A DNA stretch of 64,000 nucleotides from Nosocomiicoccus ampullae. GTDB lineage: Bacteria; Bacillota; Bacilli; Staphylococcales; Salinicoccaceae. Below the pieces are notes generated by a model. The model was not told the DNA's origin, did no database searches, and saw only the letters and a program-made list of their open reading frames with translations. The stretch is taken from the NCBI RefSeq assembly GCF_001696685.1, contig NZ_MBFG01000003.1:1-64000 (forward strand), in the 5' to 3' direction. A program made the position numbers and the translations under genes. The stretch's first letter is position 1; every line of letters begins with the position of its first letter. Positions 41,496 through 54,072 of the stretch are shown here, piece by piece.

Positions 41496-43871
41496 CTACA
41501 TAATATATTCTGGATCAACATCGATTCTTAACGATGTTTGTGTCTTTTGATATTCCTTACTATACTTATTATCCAGTTCATGGAGTACTTTAAACAGTTC
41601 TGGCTCACTTTTATATTTTAATATTATTTGGAACCTATATTTGTTTTGGATTCTCTCGATTGGAGATGGACTCGGTCCAATTAAAATCGAACGATTCGAC
41701 ACGTCTTTTTGAATGACTGTATGAATGTCACTCGCTGCTTTAATGACGCGGTCTTGATACTCGCTTGAAATTGTAAATAATACGTGGAAGTAATACGGGC
41801 TATACCGTGCGAGTTTTCGATATTCCATTTCTCTTAAGTAAAACGAACGATAGTCATTTTCTTTTGCGAATTGGATCGCGTAATGATCTTCGTTATACGT
41901 TTGGAATATCACTTCTCCTTCAACGTCTCCGCGTCCTGCGCGCCCGGATACTTGAGTGAGGAGTTGAAACGTACGTTCATTTGCTCTAAAATCCGGTAGA
42001 TTTAAAATCGTATCTGCATTTAACACTCCGACGAGTGTGACGTTTTTAAAATCTAACCCTTTCGCAATCATCTGTGTGCCGAGTAGTATCGGAATATTTT
42101 CTTTTTCGAACGTGCTTAATAGCTTTTCGTGTGCACCTTTGTTACGCGTCGTGTCGATATCCATTCGTACGACGTCGACGTTATACGTATCGCGTAATAT
42201 TTCTTCTATCTTTTGTGTTCCTGTCCCGCGAAGACTTAAATCGTGTTCACCACACGCTCCGCATTTTGTTGGCATCGGCTCTTCGTATGCACAGTAATGA
42301 CACATCAGTGAATTGTTAGATTTATGATACGTTAAGCTGATGTCACAGTTTGGGCACATCGGAACGTGACCACAGTTTTGACAGACTAAAAAGTTCGCAT
42401 ATCCTCTTCGATTGAGTAGCAGGATCATTTGTTCATCTTTACTTATTCGGTCTCGAATTTTCATGTCGAGTTTACGTGAAATGATTGACGTGTTGCCGTC
42501 TTCTCGCTCTTTAACCATACTGACGATTTCTGGAGTTGGAACGGTTTGTTCCGTCGGTCTTTCTGTAAGTTCAAGTCTCTGATACACGCCGACTTCACTT
42601 CGGGCGTATGACTCGATACTCGGTGTTGCAGATCCAAGTATTAACGGACAGTTATAATACTCCGCGCGCCACTTAGCAACGAGTCGTGCGTGATAATACG
42701 GGCGTTCGTTTTGTTTATAAGTCGACTCGTGTTCTTCATCGATAATAATACACCCGACGTTTTGAAATGCCGCAAACACGTTACTTCGTGCGCCAATAGA
42801 AATTCGAGCACGCCCTTCACGTATTTTACGCCACTCATCATATCGTTCACCGTGACTTAACATCGAGTGAATCACTGCAACGTCGTCACCAAATCTCGAT
42901 TTAAAACGCTGCACCATTTGTGGAGTAAGTGCAATTTCTGGGACCATCATAATCGCATTTTCACCGCGATTTAATACTTCTTCGATTACTTGTAAATACA
43001 CTTCTGTCTTTCCGCTTCCAGTGATTCCATGTAATAAAAACGTTTCGTGTTCATCGTTATCAATCGATTTTTTAATCGTGTCAAACGCGTGTTGTTGTTC
43101 AGGCGTTAGTATCTTTTTATCGTCTTGATAAAATACTCGCCCTTCATATGGATCGCGCTCGACTAATATATCGATTTTTTTACAAAAGCCGTTATCGACG
43201 AGTGCGTTAATGACTCCTATAGAGTATCCTTCTTCTTCGATTTGTTCATACGTTAACGGACCACGGTCTTCGACGAGTTCGAGTAACTCGATTTGTTTCA
43301 CTGCTCGACTCGATGGTTTTATATCTAAATAATTTGATTCAATCCCTCGACGTGTCTTCTTTTTCGTATGCTGAGAAAATTCTTTTTCTTCAATAATTTC
43401 TTTAGAGTTAATAAACGGCATTAATTGTTTTAAGTCGTTCATATCGAGCAGTTTGACGTCGATTTTTTCATCGTCAAACTTTTTAAATGTTTCTCTAGCA
43501 ATTGTGGACGCGTCATTACTTAGTTTTAATACAGATCTCGATTTCATTTTTAACGCTGCAGGGAGTATTGCTTCAATGACTTTTATATGTCGTTCGACGT
43601 AATAATCTGCGAGCTTTTTACTTAAATGAATGAGTTCTTTCGTAAGTACTGGGTAGACGTCCATAACTTTTTGAATTGGTTTAATTTTCGAAGGATCTAA
43701 GTCTGTCTCATTTTTTACCTCGACGACAAATCCTTGAATCATTCTCGGTCCAAATGAAACGAATACTCTAGATCCTGGTTGTATTTTATCTTCTAAGTGT
43801 TCAGGAATTTTATACGTAAAGAGACGATCGACGTTCTTATTGCTAATCGCGACGATGACTGATGCGTACAT
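41496..43871 (-). CDS. priA: Primosomal protein N' (replication restart helicase PriA)
   Basis: A 3'-5' helicase that reloads the replisome at repaired forks. It shows a DNA-binding N-terminal domain, Walker A HGITGSGKTEVYLQ, DEEH in IIDEEHESTYKQ, two paired zinc-binding clusters (CQNCGHVPMCPNCDISL, CHYC, CGACG), LGTQMIAKGLDF and VSGRAGRGDVEGEV. It is 791 residues. The ATG shares a base with the coaBC stop. Confidence 0.98.
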   Translation of the reverse strand: MYASVIVAISNKNVDRLFTYKIPEHLEDKIQPGSRVFVSFGPRMIQGFVVEVKNETDLDPSKIKPIQKVMDVYPVLTKELIHLSKKLADYYVERHIKVIEAILPAALKMKSRSVLKLSNDASTIARETFKKFDDEKIDVKLLDMNDLKQLMPFINSKEIIEEKEFSQHTKKKTRRGIESNYLDIKPSSRAVKQIELLELVEDRGPLTYEQIEEEGYSIGVINALVDNGFCKKIDILVERDPYEGRVFYQDDKKILTPEQQHAFDTIKKSIDNDEHETFLLHGITGSGKTEVYLQVIEEVLNRGENAIMMVPEIALTPQMVQRFKSRFGDDVAVIHSMLSHGERYDEWRKIREGRARISIGARSNVFAAFQNVGCIIIDEEHESTYKQNERPYYHARLVAKWRAEYYNCPLILGSATPSIESYARSEVGVYQRLELTERPTEQTVPTPEIVSMVKEREDGNTSIISRKLDMKIRDRISKDEQMILLLNRRGYANFLVCQNCGHVPMCPNCDISLTYHKSNNSLMCHYCAYEEPMPTKCGACGEHDLSLRGTGTQKIEEILRDTYNVDVVRMDIDTTRNKGAHEKLLSTFEKENIPILLGTQMIAKGLDFKNVTLVGVLNADTILNLPDFRANERTFQLLTQVSGRAGRGDVEGEVIFQTYNEDHYAIQFAKENDYRSFYLREMEYRKLARYSPYYFHVLFTISSEYQDRVIKAASDIHTVIQKDVSNRSILIGPSPSPIERIQNKYRFQIILKYKSEPELFKVLHELDNKYSKEYQKTQTSLRIDVDPEYIM

Positions 43872-45058
43872 TATAGGTCCACTCGCTTTACGATTTCGTC
43901 GACGATTTTGTCTGCGATTTCTTGTTTCGTCCCGTAGTTTAACTGTGTTTTATCACCTGTTTTAAAGAACATCGTAATCTCGTTAAAGTCACTATTCATA
44001 CCGATTGACGAGTTCGATACGTCGTTTAAACAAATCGCGTCAATTTGCTTTTTCTTTAGTTTTTTTAGCGCATTTTCTTCGACGTTATCCGTCTCAGCAG
44101 CAAATCCGACGACGTACATATCGTCCGTATTGTGCCCGACATATTTTAAAATATCTGTCGTTTCTTTTAACTCAATAGCGTCAAGTGCATCTGTCTCTTT
44201 TTTAAGCTTTTTTGTCGCTACGTGTTTTGGTGTGTAATCAGATACTGCTGCAGAAAATATACCGATATCGTTGTCTAAATTATTTTTGACCGCTTCAAAC
44301 ATTTCTTCTGTCGATTCAACTCGAATGACATTGACACCGCTCGGCGGGTCAATACTGACTGGCCCACTCACGATTGTTACAGTCGCACCTCGATTTTTAA
44401 ACGCTTCAGCGATACTGTAACCCATCTTTCCACTCGAATAGTTCGTTAAATATCTAACGCTATCTATTCTCTCTCTTGTCGGGCCTGCTGTTACTAATAC
44501 GCGTTTTCCTTTTAAATCTTCATTTAAAGATAAAATACGATTCATCTCCGCGATGACCGTTTCAATACTCGCTAGTCTACCGTCGGCATTATATCCACAT
44601 GCTAAAAAGCCAGTTTCGCTATCGACAAAATGATAACCGTCTTTTTTTAAGATGTCGATATTACGTCGCGTCGCCGGATGATTTAACATATTAACGTTCA
44701 TTGCCGGCATAATCATGACGGGTTTCGTATTTGCCGCGAGGACGTTCGTTAACATATTGTCGTATATCCCGTTTGCGAGTTTACCAATCGTATTTGCCGT
44801 TGCGGGTAACACTAAAATAATGTCTGCCCATTCACCAAGTTTAATATGCGCAATTTCAGCTGGATTTTCTTCTTTAAATGTATCCGTATATACGTGATTT
44901 CGACCAATCGCTTGAAATGCGAGTGGTGAGACGAATTGTAACGTATTTTCTGTTAAAACAACTTTAACGTTATGACCGAGTTGCGTGAGTTTGCTCGTTG
45001 CATCAATTGCTTTATAACTCGCGATTCCACCAGTTACTCCGAGTAAAATATTTGCCAT
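43871..45058 (-). CDS. coaBC: Bifunctional phosphopantothenoylcysteine decarboxylase/phosphopantothenate-cysteine ligase
   Basis: Catalyses two steps of coenzyme A synthesis. The N-terminal FMN-dependent CoaC domain (1-about 185) has GVTGGIASYKAID, the active-site PAMNVNMLNHP and the Cys in DSETGFLACGYNADGRL. The CoaB ligase domain follows with VLVTAGPTRERIDSVRYLTNYSSG and KKLKKE. It is 395 residues. A terminator after rpoZ lies between the two genes. Confidence 0.97.
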   Translation of the reverse strand: MANILLGVTGGIASYKAIDATSKLTQLGHNVKVVLTENTLQFVSPLAFQAIGRNHVYTDTFKEENPAEIAHIKLGEWADIILVLPATANTIGKLANGIYDNMLTNVLAANTKPVMIMPAMNVNMLNHPATRRNIDILKKDGYHFVDSETGFLACGYNADGRLASIETVIAEMNRILSLNEDLKGKRVLVTAGPTRERIDSVRYLTNYSSGKMGYSIAEAFKNRGATVTIVSGPVSIDPPSGVNVIRVESTEEMFEAVKNNLDNDIGIFSAAVSDYTPKHVATKKLKKETDALDAIELKETTDILKYVGHNTDDMYVVGFAAETDNVEENALKKLKKKQIDAICLNDVSNSSIGMNSDFNEITMFFKTGDKTQLNYGTKQEIADKIVDEIVKRVDL

Positions 45059-45078
45059 AAGATCACCTCTAATAGTAA

Positions 45079-45108
45079 AGAAAAGCTGACAACATACATT
45101 GTCAGCTT
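45079..45108 (-). terminator. Intrinsic terminator after rpoZ
   Basis: Minus-strand perfect 10-bp stem AAGCTGACAA/TTGTCAGCTT, loop TGTATG, followed by TTTTCTTT. The T run is short, so partial read-through into coaBC is likely. Confidence 0.78.
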
Positions 45109-45112
45109 CACA

Positions 45113-45315
45113 TTAGTCCTTACGTGTTACGTGTTTATCTGCGATTTCTTCGAGTGCCATACCGACAGTCTTTTTAGACCTATATCCTGTGTCTCCACCG
45201 AACACCGCATATTCAGGATGGTCTTGTAATTCTCTTGCACGTTTTGCCGCCATAATGACGATCATATATTTTGAATTTTCGTTTTCTTTTAATTCATGAA
45301 GTGACGGGTATAACA

Positions 45316-45316
<1 letters not shown>
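45113..45316 (-). CDS. rpoZ: RNA polymerase omega subunit
   Basis: A small RNA polymerase assembly subunit of 67 residues, with the omega signature YMIVIMAAKRARELQ and KKTVGMALEEIADKHV. The start at 45316 follows GGAGGTAGAGGAGTA and overlaps the gmk stop (TAATG); the longer in-frame extension lies inside gmk and is not used. Confidence 0.95.
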
Positions 45317-45999
<683 letters not shown>

Positions 46000-46020
46000 T
46001 CACTATAAGTTAGACGGTGT

Positions 46021-46026
46021 TATAAT
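46021..46026 (+). promoter_or_regulatory. -10 box of the rqcH promoter
   Basis: A perfect TATAAT lies 41 bases ahead of the rqcH start. The -35 region 17 bases upstream (TTTCAC) is poor. The call rests mainly on the -10 box. Confidence 0.5.
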
Positions 46027-46066
46027 AGATAAAGTACATTTTCTGAAAGATAGGAGTGCAATAATC

Positions 46067-47767
46067 ATGGCACTTGACGGAAATTTTATACATGAACTCA
46101 TGAACGAATTTACTCCACTAAAAGGTGGACGTATTAATAAAATTCATCAAATCGATCCGTATACAATTATATTAAAAATACGTGCAGAACGTAAAACACA
46201 AACACTTTTAGTGAGTTGCCACCCAAGTTTAGCACGTATTCATTTTACAAATGAATCTTACGAAACACCGTTTGAACCGCCGATGTTTTTACGCATGTTA
46301 CGTCGTGATTTAGAGTCTGGAATTATTAGAGATATTAAGCAAATCGGTAATGACCGCCGCATTCATATGAGGGTTACGAATCGCGACGAAATCGGTGACG
46401 AAATCGAACGAGAGCTCATCATTGAAATTATGGGTAGACACTCGAACATCATTTTAACGGATGAACATAAACAAATCATTTTTGCGATGAAGCACATATC
46501 GATCTCTGAAAACGAGCGCCCGATTCAACCAGGGATACAGTACGAGGCACCGCCAACGAAAAAGAAGTTAAATCCTAGAACTGAAGAAATTAACGACTTA
46601 CCAAAATATATTGACTTTAACGGTGGGAAACTGAATCGACAAATTTTAAATAACGTCGAAGGTGTGAGTTTACAATTTATTGAAGAAGCTGAGCACCGTG
46701 TAAAGTTCTGGAACATCAAAAATATCGTGAGTGGTATTGAAGAGACACTGAGTGCTTTATCTTTAAATCCAACATTGTACATCGGTAATAGAGATGCGTT
46801 TTACTATAGTGAACTCGAGACTTTAAATCATCAATATGATGAAAAAATCCACTTCGATACGCTCTCAGAATTACTCGATGAATTTTATCATTCAAGATAT
46901 ATTAAACAAAATATAAAACGACAAGCGAACGATTACTTGTATGTCATCGAGCAAAATTATGACAAAACGAAGCGTAAAATCGAAAAGTTAAATGAAGATA
47001 TCGAAGAGTCTCACCGTAAAGAGGACTATCAAAAGTACGGTGAATTGCTGACGGCATACATGCACGAGTTACAACCGTATAGCGAGGAAGCGAAAGTCTT
47101 CGATTACTATGAAAATAAAGAAATTACGATTCCGCTAAAAGTGCACTTATCACCTGCGGATAATGCACAAAGATATTATCACTTATACAATAAGATGAAA
47201 AACCGAGAAATTGAAGCGGAAAAGCAACTCGAAATTGCGAAGATGGATTTAAATTATCTCGAGACGTTACTACATCAAATGGAGAGTATTTCAACTACCG
47301 AAGAGGTCGAAGATATCCGTGAGGAACTGATGTCAGAAGGAATCATCAAAGAGAAGAAGCGCAGAAAGCGTAAGAAGAAGCATGCGGTTCATCTTAATAA
47401 ATATAAAACGTCAAACGGTTTAACGGTCCTCGTCGGTAAAAATAATACGCAAAATGATTATTTAACAAACCGTCATGCGAGTAAAAATCATCTGTGGTTC
47501 CACGTCAAAGATATGCCAGGAAGTCACGTCGTCATTATGCATGTTGCCGACGAGATCACTGAAGACGATATAATGGAAGCTGCGAAAATCGCTGCGTATC
47601 ACTCAAAAGGAAAAGAATCACAATCAGTCCCAGTCGATTACACAGAAATCCGACATGTCAAAAACATCCCAGGCACAAAACCCGGGTTCGTCACGTACAC
47701 CGATCAAAAAACAGTGTACGTCACACCGGTAGAACGAGAAATCCGTCTAATGGAAGACTCGGAGTAG
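46067..47767 (+). CDS. rqcH: Ribosome quality control factor RqcH (NFACT family, FbpA/Fbp54-like)
   Basis: Binds stalled 50S subunits and adds C-terminal alanine tails that mark nascent chains for degradation; earlier annotations call it fibronectin-binding protein. The NFACT-N domain includes MALDGNFIHELMNEF and PPMFLRMLRRDLESG. A helix-hairpin-helix and long coiled coils cover about 270-430, and the C-terminal NFACT-R domain has TSNGLTVLVGKNNTQNDYL and HLWFHVKDMPGSHVVI. It is 566 residues. GATAGGAGTG lies ahead of the start. It is a single plus-strand gene between minus-strand runs, and no clear T-rich terminator follows. Confidence 0.96.
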   Translation: MALDGNFIHELMNEFTPLKGGRINKIHQIDPYTIILKIRAERKTQTLLVSCHPSLARIHFTNESYETPFEPPMFLRMLRRDLESGIIRDIKQIGNDRRIHMRVTNRDEIGDEIERELIIEIMGRHSNIILTDEHKQIIFAMKHISISENERPIQPGIQYEAPPTKKKLNPRTEEINDLPKYIDFNGGKLNRQILNNVEGVSLQFIEEAEHRVKFWNIKNIVSGIEETLSALSLNPTLYIGNRDAFYYSELETLNHQYDEKIHFDTLSELLDEFYHSRYIKQNIKRQANDYLYVIEQNYDKTKRKIEKLNEDIEESHRKEDYQKYGELLTAYMHELQPYSEEAKVFDYYENKEITIPLKVHLSPADNAQRYYHLYNKMKNREIEAEKQLEIAKMDLNYLETLLHQMESISTTEEVEDIREELMSEGIIKEKKRRKRKKKHAVHLNKYKTSNGLTVLVGKNNTQNDYLTNRHASKNHLWFHVKDMPGSHVVIMHVADEITEDDIMEAAKIAAYHSKGKESQSVPVDYTEIRHVKNIPGTKPGFVTYTDQKTVYVTPVEREIRLMEDSE

Positions 47768-47835
47768 ATGATTATCTGTCTGAGTGGAGGATCGGGTGCT
47801 TTATCGTCTGAGATATGAAGCACCGATTGTCGATT

Positions 47836-48128
47836 GAGGGATTTGCGTCGGTGAGATTGGATTTTCGCCGACAATTCGGATTATCGTCGGCGAATGGATT
47901 TTTTCACCGTCGCAGAACGGACTTTCGTCGGCGAATTTTTTATTCACCGACGGGAAAGACAGTATCGTCGGCGAAAAACCCGAAACTCAAAATTTCACCG
48001 ACGATTCGACCGTTACCGTCGGCGAACTGAATTTTCACCGACGATTTCCTTATTAACGACGGTTAACTTTTCATTTCACCGACGATTCAGCTTATCGACG
48101 GCGAGACCGATCTTTCACCGACGATTCC
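47836..48128. repeat. CCGACGAT-type intergenic repeat block between rqcH and pyrE
   Basis: Elements such as TTTCACCGACGATT, ATCGTCGGCGAA, CACCGTCGCAGA and GGACTTTCGTCGG alternate in orientation through the 457-base gap 47768-48224. The stretch from CACCGTCGCAGA (about 47906) to ATCGTCGGCGA closely follows the stretch at about 20078-20154 in the other locus, so the two blocks share one family. A plus-strand open frame over it (47815-48030) is Arg/Ser-rich and has no ribosome binding site. Confidence 0.85.
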
Positions 48129-48184
48129 CGCATCCAAACGTACGAAATCACATCAACCCCCCATCAATACGCACCAAAACCCAC

Positions 48185-48219
48185 AAAAAAGAAGAACTCG
48201 GCGCAATCGCCGAGTTCTT
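48185..48219 (-). terminator. Intrinsic terminator after pyrE (pyr operon end)
   Basis: Minus-strand perfect 12-bp stem AAGAACTCGGCG/CGCCGAGTTCTT, loop ATTG, then CTTTTTT. The stem may also slow plus-strand transcription coming from rqcH. Confidence 0.9.
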
Positions 48220-48224
48220 TCATT

Positions 48225-48833
48225 TTATAAGTTATCTCTAAAGTTTTTAACGACTTCGATGTCCGCTTCACTGAGTCTGTTTGTTTCTTCGCATAGTTCA
48301 AGCATTTCATCGATTGTGCTTAAACTTCTGTATTCTAATCCTGCTGCTTCAAAGTTTTCTTTTAGTACGTCTAGTTCATAACTAAATACACTCATCACGG
48401 ATATGACTTCAGCGCCTGCTTCTTTTAAAGCGTCTGCTGCTTTTAGGCTAGAACCACCTGTTGAGAATAGGTCTTCAATCAAGATCACTTTTTTACCTTC
48501 GACGTCGCCGCCTTCGATTTGTTTTCCTGCACCGTGCTTTTTCTTTTCACCGCGCACGTACACCATCGGTAAGTCGAGACCTGCTGCTAAAAATGCTGCG
48601 TGCGGAATGCCAGCTGTTGCTGTACCGGCGATAACTTCAACGTCGCTATAGTTTTCTTTAATCTTTTCAATGAATAACGTAATAAGTTCTTTTCTCTCTT
48701 TCGGGAATCCTATCGTTTTACGGTTATCACAATAGATTGGAGATTTAATGCCACTTGCCCATGTAAATGGATCGTTCGGTTGAATTTTAACCGCTTCGAT
48801 ATCTAATAAAATTTCTGATACACGTTTACTCAT
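48225..48833 (-). CDS. pyrE: Orotate phosphoribosyltransferase
   Basis: Joins orotate to PRPP, giving OMP, the fifth step of de novo UMP synthesis. It shows the PRPP-binding motif KVILIEDLFSTGGSSLKAA and the flexible loop VRGEKKKHGAGKQIEG. It is 202 residues from the ATG at 48833, which overlaps the pyrF stop (TAATG) and follows GGAGGGG. It is the last gene of the pyr operon. Confidence 0.97.
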   Translation of the reverse strand: MSKRVSEILLDIEAVKIQPNDPFTWASGIKSPIYCDNRKTIGFPKERKELITLFIEKIKENYSDVEVIAGTATAGIPHAAFLAAGLDLPMVYVRGEKKKHGAGKQIEGGDVEGKKVILIEDLFSTGGSSLKAADALKEAGAEVISVMSVFSYELDVLKENFEAAGLEYRSLSTIDEMLELCEETNRLSEADIEVVKNFRDNL

Positions 48834-49525
48834 TATTTCCCCTCCCACATTGCTTTGATTTTATGATAACTTTCAACTGGATTATCTGACTGAGTAATCG
48901 GGCGACCTACTACGATATAGTTTGAACCGAGTCGTCTCGCTTCGTCTGGTGTTACGATACGTACTTGGTCGTCTGTTTGACTCTCTTTTAGACGAATCCC
49001 CGGTGTAATTGTTAAAAAGTCTGGACCAATTTTTTCGTGTAGCATTTGACTTTCTAATGGAGATGAAACAACTCCATCTAAACCAGCGTCGTATGTGAGT
49101 TGTGCTAAGTTTAGCACTGAATCTCTTAACGATAATTTTGACTGAAGTTCGTGTTCAACCATATGTTCGTTCGTACTCGTTAACTCAGTAACCGCAATAC
49201 AAATTCCGTCTGGATTATATTCTTTAAAGCTTTCGTTTGCACGTCTCATCATTTCACTTCCACCGCGTGCATGTACGTTTACCATCTGTACGTCTAAACG
49301 TCCAAGTCCTGCCATCGTACGTGACACAGTGTTCGGGATATCATGAAGTTTTAAATCTAAAAACAAATCATGTCCCATCGCGCGAATTTCTTTAAGGACG
49401 TTATGCCCTTCAAGCATATATAATTCCATTCCAACTTTAACGTATAGTTTTTCATCGAATTGTTTTAAGAAGTTTTCGACCTCTTCATAACGATTAAAGT
49501 CAAGTGCAATAATTGGTGTATTCAT
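48833..49525 (-). CDS. pyrF: Orotidine 5'-phosphate decarboxylase
   Basis: Catalyses the last step of UMP synthesis. A TIM barrel with [10 protein letters not shown], the catalytic Asp-x-Lys-x-x-Asp cluster [31 protein letters not shown] and [11 protein letters not shown]. It is 230 residues. GGAGGATACA lies ahead of the start. It sits between pyrD and pyrE. Confidence 0.98.
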   Translation of the reverse strand: MNTPIIALDFNRYEEVENFLKQFDEKLYVKVGMELYMLEGHNVLKEIRAMGHDLFLDLKLHDIPNTVSRTMAGLGRLDVQMVNVHARGGSEMMRRANESFKEYNPDGICIAVTELTSTNEHMVEHELQSKLSLRDSVLNLAQLTYDAGLDGVVSSPLESQMLHEKIGPDFLTITPGIRLKESQTDDQVRIVTPDEARRLGSNYIVVGRPITQSDNPVESYHKIKAMWEGK

Positions 49526-49534
49526 TGTATCCTC

Positions 49535-51183
<1,649 letters not shown>

Positions 51184-51196
51184 GTCGACACTCCTA

Positions 51197-52459
51197 TTAT
51201 TTTTCGTAGACGATTTTACCGTCGCAAATTGTCATGAAAATATCTGACTCTAATTCCTCACCAATAAATGGTGAGTTGCTTGCTTTAGATACGAATCCAT
51301 CTTCAGTAATCGTCACGTTATCCTCTAAATCAATCACTGTTAAGTCAGCAGCTTTTCCTTCTTTAATCTCACCGCTATCTAAGTTAAAGACGTTACTTGG
51401 TTTAACTGTCATGAAATCTACAAGTTGTTGTAACGTGAATACACCTGTTTTAACGAGCTTCGTATAGAGTAATTGGAACGCATGTTCAATGCCGACAATT
51501 CCAAATGGAGCTTTCGCAACACCAGCTGCTTTTTCATCTTTATGATGAGGTGCATGGTCTGTTGCGATAAAGTCAATCGTACCGTCGAGCAGGCCTTCAA
51601 TTAATGCTTCACGGTCATCGCTACCACGAAGTGGTGGGTTCATTTTGAAGTTTGGATCGAGTTCAGTAAAGTCACTTTCATCTAACACTAAGTGGTGTGG
51701 TGTCACTTCTGCTGTCACTTTAATGCCTGCACGTTTTGCGTCGCGAATGACACGAACTGATTCTTTTGTTGAAACGTGACATACGTGGTAATGGCACCCT
51801 GCTGCTTCAGCAAGTAATACGTCACGTGCAATTTGTGTTGACTCTGCAAGGCTTGGAATTCCTTCGACGCCGAGCCTTTCTGATACGTCACCTTCATGAA
51901 CCGCACCAGTCCCTGCAAGTGAGTTATCTTCAGTATGTGCAACGATCGGCATATTAATCGCTGCTGCTTTTTTCATAGCTTCATACATAACTTTTGCTGT
52001 TTGGACACCGACACCGTCATCAGTAAATGCGAATGCACCGTGTGCTTTTAACCCGTCAAAGTCGACGAGCTTTTCTCCGCTTAACCCTTCAGTAATCGAT
52101 ACGTAAGGTAATACGCGAATGACTGCGTCACGCTCGATAATTTCGTTTACTTTGTCGAGTGTTTCAACGCTATCGATAATCGGATTTGTATTTGGCATCG
52201 GACATACTGTCGTAAATCCTCCACGTGCTGCTGCTAAAGATCCTGTTTTAATCGTTTCTTTATGTTCAAATCCTGGTTCTCTAAAGTGAACGTGAACATC
52301 GACGAGTCCTGGTGTTAATAACTTACCGTTTAAGTCGATTACGTCGTGACCTTCTTGCTCGATTGAATCCGCAATTTTTGTGATAATACCGTCTTCGATT
52401 AATACATCTTTTGTGATGAAGTCATTATCTAACAATAACTTCGCTTGTGTTAAAAGCAC
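51197..52459 (-). CDS. pyrC: Dihydroorotase
   Basis: A zinc amidohydrolase that cyclises carbamoyl-aspartate to dihydroorotate. It shows the metal-binding motifs [33 protein letters not shown] and [10 protein letters not shown]. It is 420 residues when started at GTG 52459, which has AAGGAGAG 7 bases ahead; a TTG at 52477 would lie inside that site. The start region overlaps the pyrB end by 35 bases. Confidence 0.96.
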   Translation of the reverse strand: MLLTQAKLLLDNDFITKDVLIEDGIITKIADSIEQEGHDVIDLNGKLLTPGLVDVHVHFREPGFEHKETIKTGSLAAARGGFTTVCPMPNTNPIIDSVETLDKVNEIIERDAVIRVLPYVSITEGLSGEKLVDFDGLKAHGAFAFTDDGVGVQTAKVMYEAMKKAAAINMPIVAHTEDNSLAGTGAVHEGDVSERLGVEGIPSLAESTQIARDVLLAEAAGCHYHVCHVSTKESVRVIRDAKRAGIKVTAEVTPHHLVLDESDFTELDPNFKMNPPLRGSDDREALIEGLLDGTIDFIATDHAPHHKDEKAAGVAKAPFGIVGIEHAFQLLYTKLVKTGVFTLQQLVDFMTVKPSNVFNLDSGEIKEGKAADLTVIDLEDNVTITEDGFVSKASNSPFIGEELESDIFMTICDGKIVYEK

Positions 52460-53342
52460 TAGATTTCTCTCCTTCAAGAACTCTTTCTAAAATACTCATT
52501 CTGATAAATACACCGTTTGCCATTTGTTCGAAGATAACACTCTTATCTCCTTCTACACATTCGTCAGTAATTTCTACACCGCGGTTCATTGGTGCTGGGT
52601 GCATTAAGATTGCATCATCTTTCATGCGTCGAACGCGTGCTTGGTTAATACCGTATCTTTGGTTGTACTCGATGTTTGATAATAACATTTTTCTGTCGTG
52701 ACGTTCGTTTTGTACACGTAACATCATGACGACGTCACATACTTCAATCGCTTCGTCTAATTCCATGTAAGGCACTCCAAGTGAGTGATCTTGGTACTCT
52801 TCTGGACCTGAGAAGTAAACTTCTGCGCCCATTTTACGAAGTGCTGTTGCGTTTGATTTCGCTACGCGTGAATGGATGATGTCTCCAACGATTACGATTT
52901 TTAACCCGTGGATTCTACCGTGGTGTTCGTAAATTGTCATCATATCGAGTAGAGATTGTGATGGGTGACTTCCGCTTCCGTCTCCACCGTTTACGATTGG
53001 AATGTTAATGCCTTCTAATTGCTCGTAGTACTTATTATCAGGGTGTCTAATGACAAGTGCATCTACACCGATTGCTTCAAGTGTTTTACAAGTGTCGTAT
53101 AACGATTCACCTTTTTGAACTGCTGATTGTGACACTTCAAAAGGAATTGCGTGCATACCAAGTCTAAATTCAGCCATTTCAAAGCTTGATTTTGTACGTG
53201 TTGACGTTTCAAAGAATAAGTTACATACCGTTTTGTCTGTGTCGAATTTTTTGTAGTCGCCTTTTTTGATTTCTTGTGCGCGTGTAATAATTTCGTAAAT
53301 CTCTCTTGGTGATACGTTGTCCATTGATAATAAGTTTTTCAT
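52425..53342 (-). CDS. pyrB: Aspartate carbamoyltransferase catalytic subunit
   Basis: Joins carbamoyl phosphate and aspartate. It shows the carbamoyl-phosphate loop [31 protein letters not shown], and the aspartate loop [10 protein letters not shown] with [11 protein letters not shown]. It is 305 residues. It follows pyrR with a 45-base gap that contains no second attenuator. Carbamoyl-phosphate synthase genes (carAB) and the permease gene pyrP, common in this operon in other Bacillota, are not present. Confidence 0.97.
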   Translation of the reverse strand: MKNLLSMDNVSPREIYEIITRAQEIKKGDYKKFDTDKTVCNLFFETSTRTKSSFEMAEFRLGMHAIPFEVSQSAVQKGESLYDTCKTLEAIGVDALVIRHPDNKYYEQLEGINIPIVNGGDGSGSHPSQSLLDMMTIYEHHGRIHGLKIVIVGDIIHSRVAKSNATALRKMGAEVYFSGPEEYQDHSLGVPYMELDEAIEVCDVVMMLRVQNERHDRKMLLSNIEYNQRYGINQARVRRMKDDAILMHPAPMNRGVEITDECVEGDKSVIFEQMANGVFIRMSILERVLEGEKSSAFNTSEVIVR

Positions 53343-53387
53343 AGTATATGCCTCCGGTTTTAAGATTATTGTAGGAGTAGTTTTAGA

Positions 53388-53903
53388 TTAAGAAATTGAA
53401 ACCGAGTTTTCACCGTCGATTTCCTCGATTTTAACGACGACTTCTTCTTCTTTTCGTGTCGGAATGTTTTTACCGACGAAGTCTGGTCGTATCGGTAACT
53501 CTCTATGACCTCGGTCAACGAGTACTGCGAGTGAAATCGTCTTTGGTCTATGGTGGAACATAATTGCGTCTATTGCTGCTCGAATCGTTCGACCAGTTTG
53601 CATGACATCATCGACTAAGACGACGTGCTTATCATTTAAATCACTGTCAGTGTCTAACCCTTCAGTGTTTTCACTTCTCGCTGTGTCATCTCTAAAATTT
53701 TTAATGTCAATCGTACCGCCTGCAACCGCTTCTCCTTCGATTGTTTCAATCTTGTCTCGCATTCGGTTTGCAAGGTGCTCACCGCGTCTACGAATACCGA
53801 GTAGTACGACGTCACTACTTCCTTTATACCTCTCGAGTATTTCGTGTGACATTCTCGTTAAACTTCTATTGATTCCTTGTTCATCTAAAACAGTTCTTGC
53901 CAT
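53388..53903 (-). CDS. pyrR: Pyrimidine operon attenuation protein/uracil phosphoribosyltransferase PyrR
   Basis: A UMP-responsive RNA-binding regulator that also has weak uracil phosphoribosyltransferase activity. It shows the PRPP motif [19 protein letters not shown] and [13 protein letters not shown]. It is 171 residues. AGGAGG precedes the start. It is the first gene after the attenuator and so controls its own operon. Confidence 0.97.
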   Translation of the reverse strand: MARTVLDEQGINRSLTRMSHEILERYKGSSDVVLLGIRRRGEHLANRMRDKIETIEGEAVAGGTIDIKNFRDDTARSENTEGLDTDSDLNDKHVVLVDDVMQTGRTIRAAIDAIMFHHRPKTISLAVLVDRGHRELPIRPDFVGKNIPTRKEEEVVVKIEEIDGENSVSIS

Positions 53904-53924
53904 TTGGCATCCTCCTAATAATCA

Positions 53925-54032
53925 TAAAAAAATACTCATGCCAAAGACATGAGTATACGCGTCAGTAAACTCGCACATAGTGCGAGTATTATATATATAC
54001 GTTTCATCATGTCTTTTTGGCCTCACGGGACC
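53925..54032 (-). promoter_or_regulatory. PyrR attenuator (binding loop, antiterminator, terminator)
   Basis: In transcript order: GGUCCCGUGAGGCC (54032-54019) fits the PyrR-binding consensus UCCNGNGAGG. The following CCAAAAAGACATGA can pair with TCATGTCTTTGG (antiterminator). A side hairpin ACTCGCAC/GTGCGAGT lies between them. The terminator ATACTCATG/CATGAGTAT (53956-53932) ends in seven T. High UMP would let PyrR bind and favour termination. Confidence 0.9.
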
Positions 54033-54072
54033 AATTTTAAAGACACATAAGTATTTAATTATGTTGCTTATT

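Noticed and set aside
47791..47827. Hairpin ATCGGGTGCTT/AAGCACCGAT after rqcH as terminator
   Set aside because: The loop is long, the stem contains a bulge, and there is no T run.
47815..48241. Plus-strand open frames of 71 and 115 codons after rqcH
   Set aside because: Both lie in the repeat block and the pyrE terminator, overlap each other in different frames, and lack ribosome binding sites and recognisable domains.
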